64,000 bases of DNA from DASPKT01 sp035626475 (GTDB lineage: Bacteria; Pseudomonadota; Alphaproteobacteria; Azospirillales; Azospirillaceae). Shown piece after piece: positions 54,340-62,329 of this stretch; within the stretch, counting starts at the first letter, position 1; the number at the start of each line of letters is the position of its first letter. The notes under the pieces were generated by a model. The model was not told where the DNA came from. It searched no databases and worked only from the letters and a program-made list of their open reading frames with translations. The stretch spans positions 17,767 to 81,766 of the forward strand of contig DASPNP010000078.1 in the NCBI GenBank assembly GCA_035626475.1, written 5' to 3'. A program made the translations under genes and the position numbers.

Positions 54340-56270
54340 CAGAAGGACGCCCGCAGGCCGACCAGACCGCCCCGATCCGGCTGCGCGAAGCCGTTGGGGT
54401 TCTCGATCCGGCGGTCGGCCAGGTTGGTGCCGCGGGCGAAGACCGTCAGCCCGTCGGTCACCGCGTAGCTGACGGCCAGGTTCATCTGCCAGTAGCCGCC
54501 GACGGCGCGGGTGCCGATGAAGTTGCCGGCGTCACCGTAGATCACGTCCAGCCGCCGCCCGACGAACATCGCCTCGGGCGAGATCGTCAGGCCGGGCAGG
54601 GGCTCGACCCTCGCGGTGGCGCCGACCTGGTGCTCCGGCCGGCGCAGCAGCCGCGTCCCGGTGGTGCCGTCGCGGGCATCGGTCCAGGTGTAGTTCAGCC
54701 GCGCCTCCAGCCAGGGCAGGGGCGTCAGGGCGACGAAGCTCTCCACCCCCTCGATGTCGGCCTTGGCGAGGTTGAAGGAGGAGTTGCGGATGAAGTCGAA
54801 CTGGATCAGCCGGTCGACATCATTGGCGAAGTAGCTGGCGCCCAGCGTCGCGACGCCGCCGGGCACATCGAACTCGGCGCCCGCCTCCCAGCCCTCGCTC
54901 TCCTCGGCCTGCAGGTCCGGATTGCCGCGGTAGCCGAAGTTGGTCAGGCCGTAGCGGTCGTACAGCGTCGGCGCCTTGTAGGCGGTGCCGCCCGCCGCCT
55001 TCAGCCGGCCGTGGATCTCCGGCACCGCCACGACGGCGCCCAGCTTCCAGGTGGTCCGGGTGCCGTAATCGTCCGGCAGGTCGTGGCGGATGCCGGCGGT
55101 CACGTCCACGCGCTCCGCCAGCCGCAGCTGGGCCTGGGCATAGGCGCCGAAGGCGTCGGCCCTTGCGTCCACGTCCTGGTTGAAGGGGCCGAAGGCGGAG
55201 GTGGAGCGGGTCGTGAAGACCGCGTCCTCATGCGTCGCGGTGGCGCCGGCGGTGAGCGTCAGGTCCCGGGACGCCGCGAGGGTGTTCTGCCAGTCGAACT
55301 GCAGCCGCTCGCCGTCGAAGCGGTCGTTGTTGGTGGAGACCGAGAAGACGTCGGCGGCGTTGCGGAAGCCGCGCTTGGTCTCGATCCGGCCGGCGGAGAG
55401 GCGCGAGGTCAGGCGCTCGTCGAGCAGCTTGAGTTCGCCGGCCGCCTGCAGGGTCAGCGTCTCGGACCTGCCGGTGTAGTTCGGATCGTCGGTCGGCACG
55501 CTGTCGATCTGCAGATCGGCGTCGCGCCAGCGCAGCAGGGCCTCGACCTTGGCCGTCTCGCTCACCCGCAGCACGCCCTTGGCGGTGGCGGTCAGGTTCT
55601 CGAAGCCGTCGGCCTCGCCCAGATTGCGGCTGGTGAAGCGGCGCGGCGTGTAGTTGTCGCCGCCGGTCGTCAGCCCTTCGACCGACAGGGCGTAGTCGGC
55701 CTGGTCGAGCGTGCCGCGCAGGCCGGCGCGGCCCTGCAGCAGCCCGTCGGTTCCGGCGGCCGCGGCGGCCTCCGCCACCAGGGGGCGGTCGGCGCCGGCG
55801 CGGGTGATCAGGTTGATGACGCCGCCGATGGCGGCGCTGCCGTAGAGCGTGGAGGCGGGCCCGCGCACCACCTCGATGCGCTGCAGGTCGCCCAGCAGAT
55901 CCTCGCCGAAATTGAAGGCGCCGGCGGACAGGGCGGGCTCGTTCACGGGCAGCCCGTCCAGCAGCACCAGCACATGGTCGCTGTTGGTGCCGCGCAGGAA
56001 CACCGAGGTGTTGCCGCCGGGGCCGCCGCTGGAGACGACGCTCATGCCGGGCAGGGTGCGCAGCGCCTCGGGCAGGGTCTGCCAGCCGTTGCGGTCGATG
56101 TCGTCCCGGGTCACGACGCTGACGCCGGTCGCGATCCGCGACAGGTCGGTCGGCACGCGGGTGGCGGTCACCACCACTTCCTCCTGCGGGCGCCCCGATT
56201 GGGCGTCGGCGGCGGCGGGCATCAGGGAGGTCGCGGCGAGCGCGGTGGTCAGAAACAGTCTTTCACGCAT
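54339..56270 (-). CDS. btuB: TonB-dependent vitamin B12 receptor
   Basis: A 643-residue outer-membrane receptor. A signal peptide (FLTTALAATSLMPAAADAQ) is followed by a TonB box (EEVVVTATR) and the plug domain (LPEALRTLPGMSVVSSGGPG; FLRGTNSDHVLVLLDGLPVN; IEVVRGPASTLYGSAAIGGV). A 22-strand barrel ends in aromatic ...VGLRASF. It is first in the operon btuB-F-C-D, preceded by a cobalamin riboswitch with a 243-bp leader between. The ATG at 56270 is the start that puts the signal peptide at the N-terminus; codons upstream are leader. Confidence 0.93.
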   Translation of the reverse strand: MRERLFLTTALAATSLMPAAADAQSGRPQEEVVVTATRVPTDLSRIATGVSVVTRDDIDRNGWQTLPEALRTLPGMSVVSSGGPGGNTSVFLRGTNSDHVLVLLDGLPVNEPALSAGAFNFGEDLLGDLQRIEVVRGPASTLYGSAAIGGVINLITRAGADRPLVAEAAAAAGTDGLLQGRAGLRGTLDQADYALSVEGLTTGGDNYTPRRFTSRNLGEADGFENLTATAKGVLRVSETAKVEALLRWRDADLQIDSVPTDDPNYTGRSETLTLQAAGELKLLDERLTSRLSAGRIETKRGFRNAADVFSVSTNNDRFDGERLQFDWQNTLAASRDLTLTAGATATHEDAVFTTRSTSAFGPFNQDVDARADAFGAYAQAQLRLAERVDVTAGIRHDLPDDYGTRTTWKLGAVVAVPEIHGRLKAAGGTAYKAPTLYDRYGLTNFGYRGNPDLQAEESEGWEAGAEFDVPGGVATLGASYFANDVDRLIQFDFIRNSSFNLAKADIEGVESFVALTPLPWLEARLNYTWTDARDGTTGTRLLRRPEHQVGATARVEPLPGLTISPEAMFVGRRLDVIYGDAGNFIGTRAVGGYWQMNLAVSYAVTDGLTVFARGTNLADRRIENPNGFAQPDRGGLVGLRASF

Positions 56271-56513
56271 CACAATCGTTCCGTCACGCGCCGGCGGGAT
56301 CTGTCCCGCGCGGCAGGTCGAAGACGGGCGGCCGCGACGGGCACGCTTCGCGCCGGGGCGGGCTGTGCCGCGCCTGGACGCGAGGGGACGGGAACGAAGA
56401 GGACGCGCCGACAACAAGCGAACCTCCGCCACGGACCACCCAACGGGCACGTCAACGCGAACGGAAGTCCGTCCCACCAGGGCACCCCGCCCAGTGGCTG
56501 CGTGACGCTCGAC

Positions 56514-56750
56514 GCCGGCAGGTCTCCTGGCTCTCGGGTCATCGATCGCCGCCCGGCCTTCCCAGGTCCCGGTCTCCCGGTTCCCAGTGGCATCACCAAC
56601 GCTCTCCAGGGCGGGGCCCGGGAGGAGGCGGTGGCGGGGCGGCGGTCTCTCCGATCACAGTTGCGGGGGCAGCCGCGGCTTGGGACCAGCGCCTGGACAA
56701 GGCCTGCTCCGTTCCGCGTTCCCTTTTCACCCGGTTGGGGGACCGACGCT
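56514..56750 (-). ncRNA. Cobalamin riboswitch upstream of btuB
   Basis: Read on the minus strand, the element has the ordered conserved blocks of the adenosylcobalamin aptamer. These are GGTGAAAAGGGAAC (56732-56719), the GCTGCCCCCGCAACTGTGA block near 56680-56660, GCCACTGGGAACCGGGAG, and the B12 box AGCCAGGAGACCTGCC (56532-56517). It lies about 245 bp before the btuB start in the same direction and should shut the btuBFCD operon down when B12 is plentiful. I could not fix the expression platform. The outer limits are approximate. Confidence 0.93.
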
Positions 56751-56870
56751 GCCTGTACTGTAGCCGCGCTGCACCACCCGCCGCAAGACGTCGTCCAAGT
56801 CATCGCTGATATGCGGCGGAGCGCCATGGGGCGTGTTACTTTCGTCTGGCAACGATCAGGCGGGCGAGAC

Positions 56871-57437
56871 ATGCACCCGGTCCGTATCGGCATCGCCGGC
56901 AGCGCCGGCACCGGCAAGACGACACTGGCGCGCCACCTGTCGGCGCGGCTGGACGCCCCGGTGGTGGAAGAGCCGATGCGGGCCCGGCTCGAGGCCGGCT
57001 TCGACTTCCACGCCATCACCCGCGACGAGCACCGCGACATGCTGCGCCAGGACATGGCGGGGCTGGTGCGCGAGGCCGCCCGGGCCGACGGCTTCGTCAG
57101 CGACCGCACGCCGCTGGACTATGCCGCCTTCTGGCTGTGCAACGGCTACGGCGTCGACGACCCGGCGGCGACCGGCGCGCTGGTCGGCCGGGCGGTGGCG
57201 GCACTGGCCGACTTCACCGCCGTGGTGCTGACGCCCTGGGGCGTGCTGGCGCCGGACGCGGACGGGGTGCGCTCCACCAATCCCTGGCTGCAGCTGCATT
57301 TCCAGGCGGTGGTGCAGGACCTCTGCCGCCGCTATGTCGAGCCGGACCGCCTGCTGCTGCTGCCGGAAAAGCCCATGTCGGCGGAGGCGCGCGCCGACTG
57401 GGTGATGGAACGCATCCCGGCGGCGGTTGCCGCCTGA
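56871..57437 (+). CDS. NadR/AAA_28-like P-loop NTPase
   Basis: A 188-residue single-domain nucleotide kinase-like protein. Walker A is IGIAGSAGTGKTTLARHLSA. A lid/acceptor region follows (DGFVSDRTPLDYAAFWLC), and the short late motif LQLHFQAVVQDLCRRYVEPD completes the fold. It resembles the ribosylnicotinamide kinase part of NadR and other AAA_28 proteins. The substrate cannot be read off, and no NAD gene is adjacent. It is divergent from btuB; the riboswitch begins about 120 bp away. It ends 3 bp from the convergent pentapeptide gene. Confidence 0.8.
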   Translation: MHPVRIGIAGSAGTGKTTLARHLSARLDAPVVEEPMRARLEAGFDFHAITRDEHRDMLRQDMAGLVREAARADGFVSDRTPLDYAAFWLCNGYGVDDPAATGALVGRAVAALADFTAVVLTPWGVLAPDADGVRSTNPWLQLHFQAVVQDLCRRYVEPDRLLLLPEKPMSAEARADWVMERIPAAVAA

Positions 57438-57440
57438 GCG

Positions 57441-58745
57441 TCACAGATCGTCGTCGTCATCCACCATGACGGGCATGGCGGTGCCCTGCAGGATGGCGCC
57501 GTCCAGCTCGGCGCCGCGGATGTTGGCGTCGATGAGGTTGGCGCCCGTCAGGTCGGCTCCGCGCAGATCGGCGCCGGCCAGGTTGACGTTGCGCATCTTG
57601 GTCTTGACCAGGCTGGCGCGGACCAGCTTGGTGCCGGCGAGGTTGGCCGGCCAGAGACGGCCGGTGGGCTTGCCGTCCGGTCCCTTGATGTCGACCGAAC
57701 CGACCTCCGCCAGATCCAGCTTGGCGCCCGACAGGTCGCAGCCGCGGAGGTTGGCGCCGTCCAGCGTGGCGCTGGTGAAGTCGCAGCCGGTCAGGTTGGC
57801 GTTCGACAGGTCCGACATGATCAGCAGCGACTCGCGCAGCTTGGCGCCGGCGAGGTTGACGTTGCGCAGGTCGGCGCCGCTGAGGTTCACGCCGATCAGA
57901 TCGATGTGCTGCAGATCCTCGCCCACCAGGATCGCCCGGGCGCCGCGGGCGCCGTTGGTGTTGATCCAGGCGTAATGGTCGGCCAGGGCCTTCTGGATGT
58001 TCTCCGGGTAATGCTCGGCCGAGCGGGCGAGGTTGGCGCCCGTCGTGTCGACGCCGGTGAGGTCGACCCCCTCCAGATTGGCGCCCATCAGGTCGGCGTT
58101 GCGCAGATTGGCGCCGGCCAGCGACGCGCCCATCAGGTTGGCGCCCTTCAGCACGGCGCCCGTGAGATTGGTGTTGGCGAGGTTGGCGCCGCGCAGGTCG
58201 CAGCGGGCGAAGTTCACCGACTTCAGCACCGAGTTCATCAGGTTGCAGCCGCTGAGCTGCGCCCCCTCGCAATCCGCCCCCACCATGGAGCAGTCGCGCA
58301 GATCGGCGCCGGCCAGGTTGGCGCTGGAGAGCGACGCCTCGTCCATGTCGGCGCCGGCGAGGTCGGAGGGCTGCACCGTCACCTGGCCCGGGCCGCGCCG
58401 GTCCAGCAGCGCGCCGCCGCGCAGATCCGCCTCGCGCAGGATGGCGCCCTTCAGCCGGGCGCCGCGCAGGGACGCGCCGCGCAGATCGGCCCGGTAGAGG
58501 TTGGTGTGGATCAGCACCGCCTTGTTCAGCTTGGCCGCGAACAGGTCGGACATGCTGAGATTGGCTTCGGAGAAGTCGCACAGCGACAGGTTGGCGCCGG
58601 AGAACTTGGCCGACTGCAGGTTGGCGCCGACGAAATTGGTGCCCTGGAGATCGGTCAGGGCCAGCATGGCCCGCGCGCCCCCGTTCTTCTTCTTGAGCCA
58701 GCGATCATGCTTTTCCAGGATCGCGATCAGTTCATGGGGCGTCAT
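57441..58745 (-). CDS. Pentapeptide-repeat protein with two similar modules
   Basis: A 434-residue protein built almost wholly of A(D/N)LXX pentapeptides that fold as a right-handed square beta-helix (e.g. ANLRNADLMGANLEGVDLTG). Two regions, at about 13-45 and 255-290, share the same non-repeat cap: HDRWLKKKNGGARAMLALTD and HYAWINTNGARGARAILVGE. The protein thus reads as two modules, each opened by an H-x2-W...GARA segment. The C-terminus is an acidic tail (DDDDDL). There is no signal peptide. Known relatives include DNA mimics that protect gyrase, but most have no known role, and none can be assigned here. Confidence 0.87.
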   Translation of the reverse strand: MTPHELIAILEKHDRWLKKKNGGARAMLALTDLQGTNFVGANLQSAKFSGANLSLCDFSEANLSMSDLFAAKLNKAVLIHTNLYRADLRGASLRGARLKGAILREADLRGGALLDRRGPGQVTVQPSDLAGADMDEASLSSANLAGADLRDCSMVGADCEGAQLSGCNLMNSVLKSVNFARCDLRGANLANTNLTGAVLKGANLMGASLAGANLRNADLMGANLEGVDLTGVDTTGANLARSAEHYPENIQKALADHYAWINTNGARGARAILVGEDLQHIDLIGVNLSGADLRNVNLAGAKLRESLLIMSDLSNANLTGCDFTSATLDGANLRGCDLSGAKLDLAEVGSVDIKGPDGKPTGRLWPANLAGTKLVRASLVKTKMRNVNLAGADLRGADLTGANLIDANIRGAELDGAILQGTAMPVMVDDDDDL

Positions 58746-58934
58746 GCCGGTGCCGGGGCTCCACCGCCGGAAGGGCGGGTCAGTCTCGAATGGTCCATCC
58801 GTTAGGGGTCATCCTGTCAAATATTGAGCAATTAGGCAGCATTAATTCGTTGACCCGCAACGCGTCCGGACGGAGTTTCGCCTGACGGGGCGGGATGCCG
58901 CCATGACGACACGCGCGAGGGGACGGATTTGAGC

Positions 58935-59639
58935 ATGCAGTCGGGCCATATCGTGAGTTCCTACGACCAGGAGCTGGCGCGCCTGCGGCAGGTGATCGCC
59001 GACATGGGCGCCCTGGCCCTCGGCCAGCTGGAGCAGTCGGTGGCCGCCGCGGTGGCGCGCGACGGCGACCTGGCCACGAGCATCATGAAGCGCGACGGCG
59101 AGCTGGACGCGATGGAGCGCCAGATCGAGGCGCTGACGCTGCGCATGCTGGCGCTCCGCCAGCCCATGGCCCGCGACCTGCGCGAGATCGTGGCGGCGCT
59201 GAAAATCTCCGCCAATCTGGAGCGCATCGGCGACTTCGCCGCGAACCTCGCCAAGCGCTCGCTGGCGCTGAACACCCTGCCGGAGACCTCGCACGGCGAG
59301 GCCTTCGCCCGGCTGGGGGGCCAAGTGGCCGGGCTGCTGCGCGACGCCATGGCGGCCAACGCCGCGGACGATCTCGACGCCGCCCTGTCGGTGCGCGAGC
59401 GCGACGAGGCGGTGGACCAGGCGCACACCGAGCTGCACCGGGCGCTGCTGGCCGACATGACGGCGCACCCGGCGCTGATCATCGCCGGCACGCACCTGAT
59501 GTTCGCCGCCAAGAACCTGGAGCGGATCGGCGACCACGCCACCAACATCGCCGAGATCGTCTGCTTCAAGGTGAAGGGCCACGCGCCGGGCGAGGAGCGG
59601 CACAAGGACGACGGCAGCAGCTTCGCCGTGCTGGACTGA
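58935..59639 (+). CDS. phoU: Phosphate-specific transport regulator PhoU
   Basis: A 234-residue all-alpha protein of two three-helix bundles that couples the Pst phosphate transporter to the PhoR/PhoB system. Each half has the metal-cluster motif of the family: KISANLERIGDFAANLAKRS and FAAKNLERIGDHATNIAEIV. The ATG at 58935 (MQSGHIVSS) is preferred; a TTG two codons earlier is an alternative. Usually phoU ends the pstSCAB-phoU-phoB operon. Here no pst or pho gene is in sight on either side, so phoU is detached. Confidence 0.93.
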   Translation: MQSGHIVSSYDQELARLRQVIADMGALALGQLEQSVAAAVARDGDLATSIMKRDGELDAMERQIEALTLRMLALRQPMARDLREIVAALKISANLERIGDFAANLAKRSLALNTLPETSHGEAFARLGGQVAGLLRDAMAANAADDLDAALSVRERDEAVDQAHTELHRALLADMTAHPALIIAGTHLMFAAKNLERIGDHATNIAEIVCFKVKGHAPGEERHKDDGSSFAVLD

Positions 59640-59707
59640 GCGGGGCGGGCGGAACCGCGGCGCCTCCCGCGCCGTTTCCCGGCGGCCAGTCCACCCGGAG
59701 CTCCGCC

Positions 59708-60154
59708 ATGATCCTGCAGTTCATCGAGGAAGACCACGCGGCCGTCCGCGACCTGATCGGGGTGATCGGCAACAGCGAGCAGCAGGCCTTCGCCGCCCGC
59801 CAGGAGGAGTTCGCCCGGCTGGCGGCGCTGTGGCGCGCCCACGGCGCCATGATGGACGGGGCGGTCCACCCGCTGATGCTGGACAGCGCCGAGGGCGCCG
59901 ACCGGGTCAGCCAGGCGCTTTCCCTGCAGCGCCAGTTCGAGCGGCTGGCGCAGGAGCTGTCGGAGCGGCAGAGCGACCCGTCGCTGTCCTGGCGCGACGG
60001 CTTTTCCCGCCTGGGCGAGCTGTTCGAGCATCAGCGCGCGCTGGAGGAGGTGGCCTTCATGACCCGGGTGCCGAAGCTGGCGCCGGAGCGGGTCGCCGAC
60101 ATGACCCGTACCGCGCTCGCCATCCGCAGCAGCCGCGCCGCCCGCGTGGCCTGA
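59708..60154 (+). CDS. Hemerythrin-like (HHE) domain protein
   Basis: A 148-residue helical protein resembling HHE cation-binding domains. Likely iron ligands sit in EEDHAAVRDLIG, LWRAHGAMMDGAVHPLML and LFEHQRALEEVAFM. The spacing is roughly that of bacterial hemerythrins, but the match is weak and one ligand of the second pair is uncertain. If functional it would bind a di-iron centre and sense or store oxygen or related species. It begins 68 bp after phoU on the same strand and may be cotranscribed. Confidence 0.62.
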   Translation: MILQFIEEDHAAVRDLIGVIGNSEQQAFAARQEEFARLAALWRAHGAMMDGAVHPLMLDSAEGADRVSQALSLQRQFERLAQELSERQSDPSLSWRDGFSRLGELFEHQRALEEVAFMTRVPKLAPERVADMTRTALAIRSSRAARVA

Positions 60155-60276
60155 AATCCCCTGTTCGACCGACGGCATAGGCGGCCAGTCCGGTTGACCC
60201 CGCCGCCCCGCCGGGCTTAGGCTTGCCGTTGCGAAAGAGCCGGCGGGGAACGCCGGCCGTTGCGGGGAGGAACCGG

Positions 60277-60750
60277 GTGGAGCCGGCTTACGAACTGGCG
60301 CCGCTGACGTCGCGAGCCGAGCTGCGCTCGCCGCTGCTGGCACGGCTGCTGGACCATTGGATCTCCGCCGGCGGCGGGACCATCCCGGCGCCGGGCACGA
60401 TCGACCTCACCGAGCTGGTGGAGGTGGTCCCGTACCATTGGTGCTTCCAGGTCCAGGACGGGGGCGCCGACTTCCTCTGCCTCAGCTCCGGCGCCGAGAC
60501 CGACCGCACCTACGGCATCGCCATGACCGGCCGCACCCTGCTGGGCGCCGGACGCCTGTCCTTCGCCTCGCGCGCCATGCTGGTGATGCGGGCACCGATG
60601 CGGGAGCGCCGTCCGGTCCGCTTCGCATCGGAGGCGACTGTCATCCCCGACCGCATGTTCTACGACATAGAGGCGCTGTCCCTGCCGCTGTCGAGCGACG
60701 GCCGGACCATCGACCAGATCCTGGGCGCCACCGTGGCGCGGCATCTCTGA
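60277..60750 (+). CDS. PAS-domain protein (alphaproteobacterial PAS_5 type)
   Basis: A 157-residue stand-alone PAS-like protein. The opening helix RSPLLARLLDHWISAGGGTI is followed by DLTELVEVVPYHWCFQVQDG and the PAS core (DFLCLSSGAETDRTYGIAMTGRTL, with YDIEALSLPLSSDG as the last strands). Such single PAS proteins are abundant in Rhodospirillales and their ligand or partner is usually unknown. The start is GTG at 60277 after GGGGAGGAACC. It is followed by the lipoprotein/PilZ pair. Confidence 0.8.
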   Translation: MEPAYELAPLTSRAELRSPLLARLLDHWISAGGGTIPAPGTIDLTELVEVVPYHWCFQVQDGGADFLCLSSGAETDRTYGIAMTGRTLLGAGRLSFASRAMLVMRAPMRERRPVRFASEATVIPDRMFYDIEALSLPLSSDGRTIDQILGATVARHL

Positions 60751-60814
60751 CCCGCCGGCCTCGCGGCACGGCGCTTGCTTATAGCGGGCGAGCCCTCCAT
60801 TCCGGGACCCCGCG

Positions 60815-61789
60815 ATGACCATGCCCGCCCCGCACCCGAGCCGCCCCGCATCCTCCCGCGCACTGCTGCGCTTCGCCCTGGCGGTGCCCCTGCTGGCGCT
60901 TGGCTTGGCGGGCTGCGCCGACCGGCCGCCGGCCGCCTCCTTCCTGGCGATGCCGCAGAAACGGATCGGCTCGGCGGCCCATTGGCAGACCATCGCCAAC
61001 GACGTCGCCTCGGCAGTTTCCGCCCACCTGATGGCGGAGGCCGGGCAGAATCAGCCCGGCATGGCCGCGTTGGCCCCGGCTGTCGGCCCGGCCGTGACCC
61101 CCGCCTCGGGCCTGGCGCCCGTGCCTGCGGTGGCCCAGCCGAAATCCTTCTTCGAGCGGCGGGTGGCAACCCCGCGCGGCGGCCTGCCCCGGGGCGAACC
61201 GTCCGTGGCCGGAGGGGCCGCCAACGCCGCGGTCGAGCCGCCGCCGGTGCCGCGCCCGGCCGTTATGGTCTATATGATGCGCAACGAGGATACGCCCTTC
61301 GCCGACGGCTTCATCCAGGCGCTGACCACCGCCTTCGTGCAGCTGGGCCACGCCGTCTCCATGGACAGCCGGCCCGACGTCGTGGCGGTGGGCATCGACG
61401 TGTCGCTGCTGAAGCACGAGCAGAGCCGCCCCAACCGCACCTTCCCCGGCCCGCTGACGGCGCTGGGCGCCGGCGTAACCGTGGCGAACTGGCTGAAGGA
61501 CCCGTTCCCCTGGGGCGTCACGGCGCTGGGGCTGGGGCTGGACGCCGCCCGCGCCACCGTGTCGGAGACCGACACCGAGCTGCTGCTGTCGGTGTCGCTG
61601 GCGAAGGACGGGTTCTATACATTCCGCTCCAGCGCGGTGTACTACGTGGCGGATGCCGAGGCGTGGCACTACCAGTCGCTGGGCGACCCGCGCATGGTGC
61701 GGAGCCTGAACGACCTGCCGGAGAGCGCCATCTCCTACGACATCGCCGGAAAGCCCTACGTGAACACCCGCAGCCCAGGACGCCGATGA
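60815..61789 (+). CDS. Lipoprotein of unknown function
   Basis: A 324-residue putative lipoprotein. The N-terminal signal ends in a lipobox (LALGLAGCADR; Cys about 34). A Pro/Ala-rich linker (about 80-145) leads to a C-terminal domain (AVMVYMMRNEDTPFADGFIQ; LGHAVSMDSRPDVVAVGIDV; SAVYYVADAEAWHYQSLGDP) with alternating strands. I do not recognise the family; it has an overall look of envelope proteins such as LpoB/FlgO-type lipoproteins but no shared motif I can name. Its stop overlaps the ATG of the PilZ gene, so the two are probably translated together. Confidence 0.72.
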   Translation: MTMPAPHPSRPASSRALLRFALAVPLLALGLAGCADRPPAASFLAMPQKRIGSAAHWQTIANDVASAVSAHLMAEAGQNQPGMAALAPAVGPAVTPASGLAPVPAVAQPKSFFERRVATPRGGLPRGEPSVAGGAANAAVEPPPVPRPAVMVYMMRNEDTPFADGFIQALTTAFVQLGHAVSMDSRPDVVAVGIDVSLLKHEQSRPNRTFPGPLTALGAGVTVANWLKDPFPWGVTALGLGLDAARATVSETDTELLLSVSLAKDGFYTFRSSAVYYVADAEAWHYQSLGDPRMVRSLNDLPESAISYDIAGKPYVNTRSPGRR

Positions 61790-62196
61790 TCGAGGGAAGG
61801 GACCCGCCGCCCGGGTCCGACACCGGCCCATCCGGCGCCGACGACGCGGACAGCCGCCTCGACGCCTTCCTGGAGCGCGAGGGGCTGGCGCCCGTGCCGC
61901 CGGCCTGGACCGCCATCCCGCCCGCCCCGGGCGAGCCGGCGCCCGTCGAGCGGCGCCGCCATCCCCGCACGCCGATCGAGGACGAGGTGCTGCTGCTGGT
62001 CGGCGGCAGCCTGCTGATCGCCCGCGGCGTGGATGTCTCGGAGGGCGGCGCCTGCGTGACGCTGGAGAGCGACCCGCCCGCCGACGACACGCCGCTCACC
62101 GTCACCATCCCCGGCCAGCCGGCCGCGCGCGCGGCGCAAGTCGTCGCGGCCTACGGCGGGAAATGGCACCTGAAGTACCGGGACGGCGGGGAGTAG
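61786..62196 (+). CDS. PilZ-domain protein
   Basis: A 136-residue protein whose C-terminal half is a PilZ domain: RRRHPRTPIEDEVLL (RxxxR) and VDVSEGGACVTLES (D/NxSxxG), the two motifs that hold cyclic di-GMP. The N-terminal 55 residues are acidic and proline-rich and probably flexible. It would act as a small c-di-GMP effector. The ATG at 61786 overlaps the lipoprotein stop, which suggests that the pair works together, for example in an envelope or surface function under c-di-GMP control. Confidence 0.82.
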   Translation: MIEGRDPPPGSDTGPSGADDADSRLDAFLEREGLAPVPPAWTAIPPAPGEPAPVERRRHPRTPIEDEVLLLVGGSLLIARGVDVSEGGACVTLESDPPADDTPLTVTIPGQPAARAAQVVAAYGGKWHLKYRDGGE

Positions 62197-62201
62197 GCGA
62201 C

Positions 62202-62277
62202 TGGTGCCGGCTGCGAGACTTGAACTCGCGACCTACCGCTTACAAGGCGGTTGCTCTACCAGCTGAGCTAAGCCGGC
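62202..62277 (-). tRNA. tRNA-Thr (anticodon TGT)
   Basis: On the minus strand GCCGGCTTAGCTCAGCTGGT starts a 76-base cloverleaf ending GCCGGCACCA with CCA encoded. The anticodon loop CTTGTAA within CCGCCTTGTAAGCGG gives TGT, reading ACA threonine codons. It lies 52 bp after rlmB in the same direction. Confidence 0.96.
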
Positions 62278-62329
62278 CCCACAGTCGCAGGCGCCCGCCC
62301 CGGGCGTTGCCGGGGCGGGGGAGGGGAGA

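Noticed and set aside
57906..58805. Plus-strand coding frame opposite the pentapeptide gene
   Set aside because: It is a regular shadow of the repeated A(D/N)LXX codons and shows no independent coding signal.
58814..58835. Pho box upstream of phoU
   Set aside because: CTGTCAA at 58814-58820 matches one half-site, but the second half-site is poor, so phosphate control is not supported.
58829..58846. CtrA site (TTAA-N7-TTAA) upstream of phoU
   Set aside because: ATTA-GGCAGCA-TTAA has one mismatch and occurs in an A+T-rich promoter-like region where such matches are expected by chance.
62291..62320. Terminator of rlmB before tRNA-Thr
   Set aside because: A G+C-rich stem (CCCGCCCCG/CGGGGCGGG) exists but has no T run in the minus direction, and the tRNA follows at once, so it may be a processing site or nothing.
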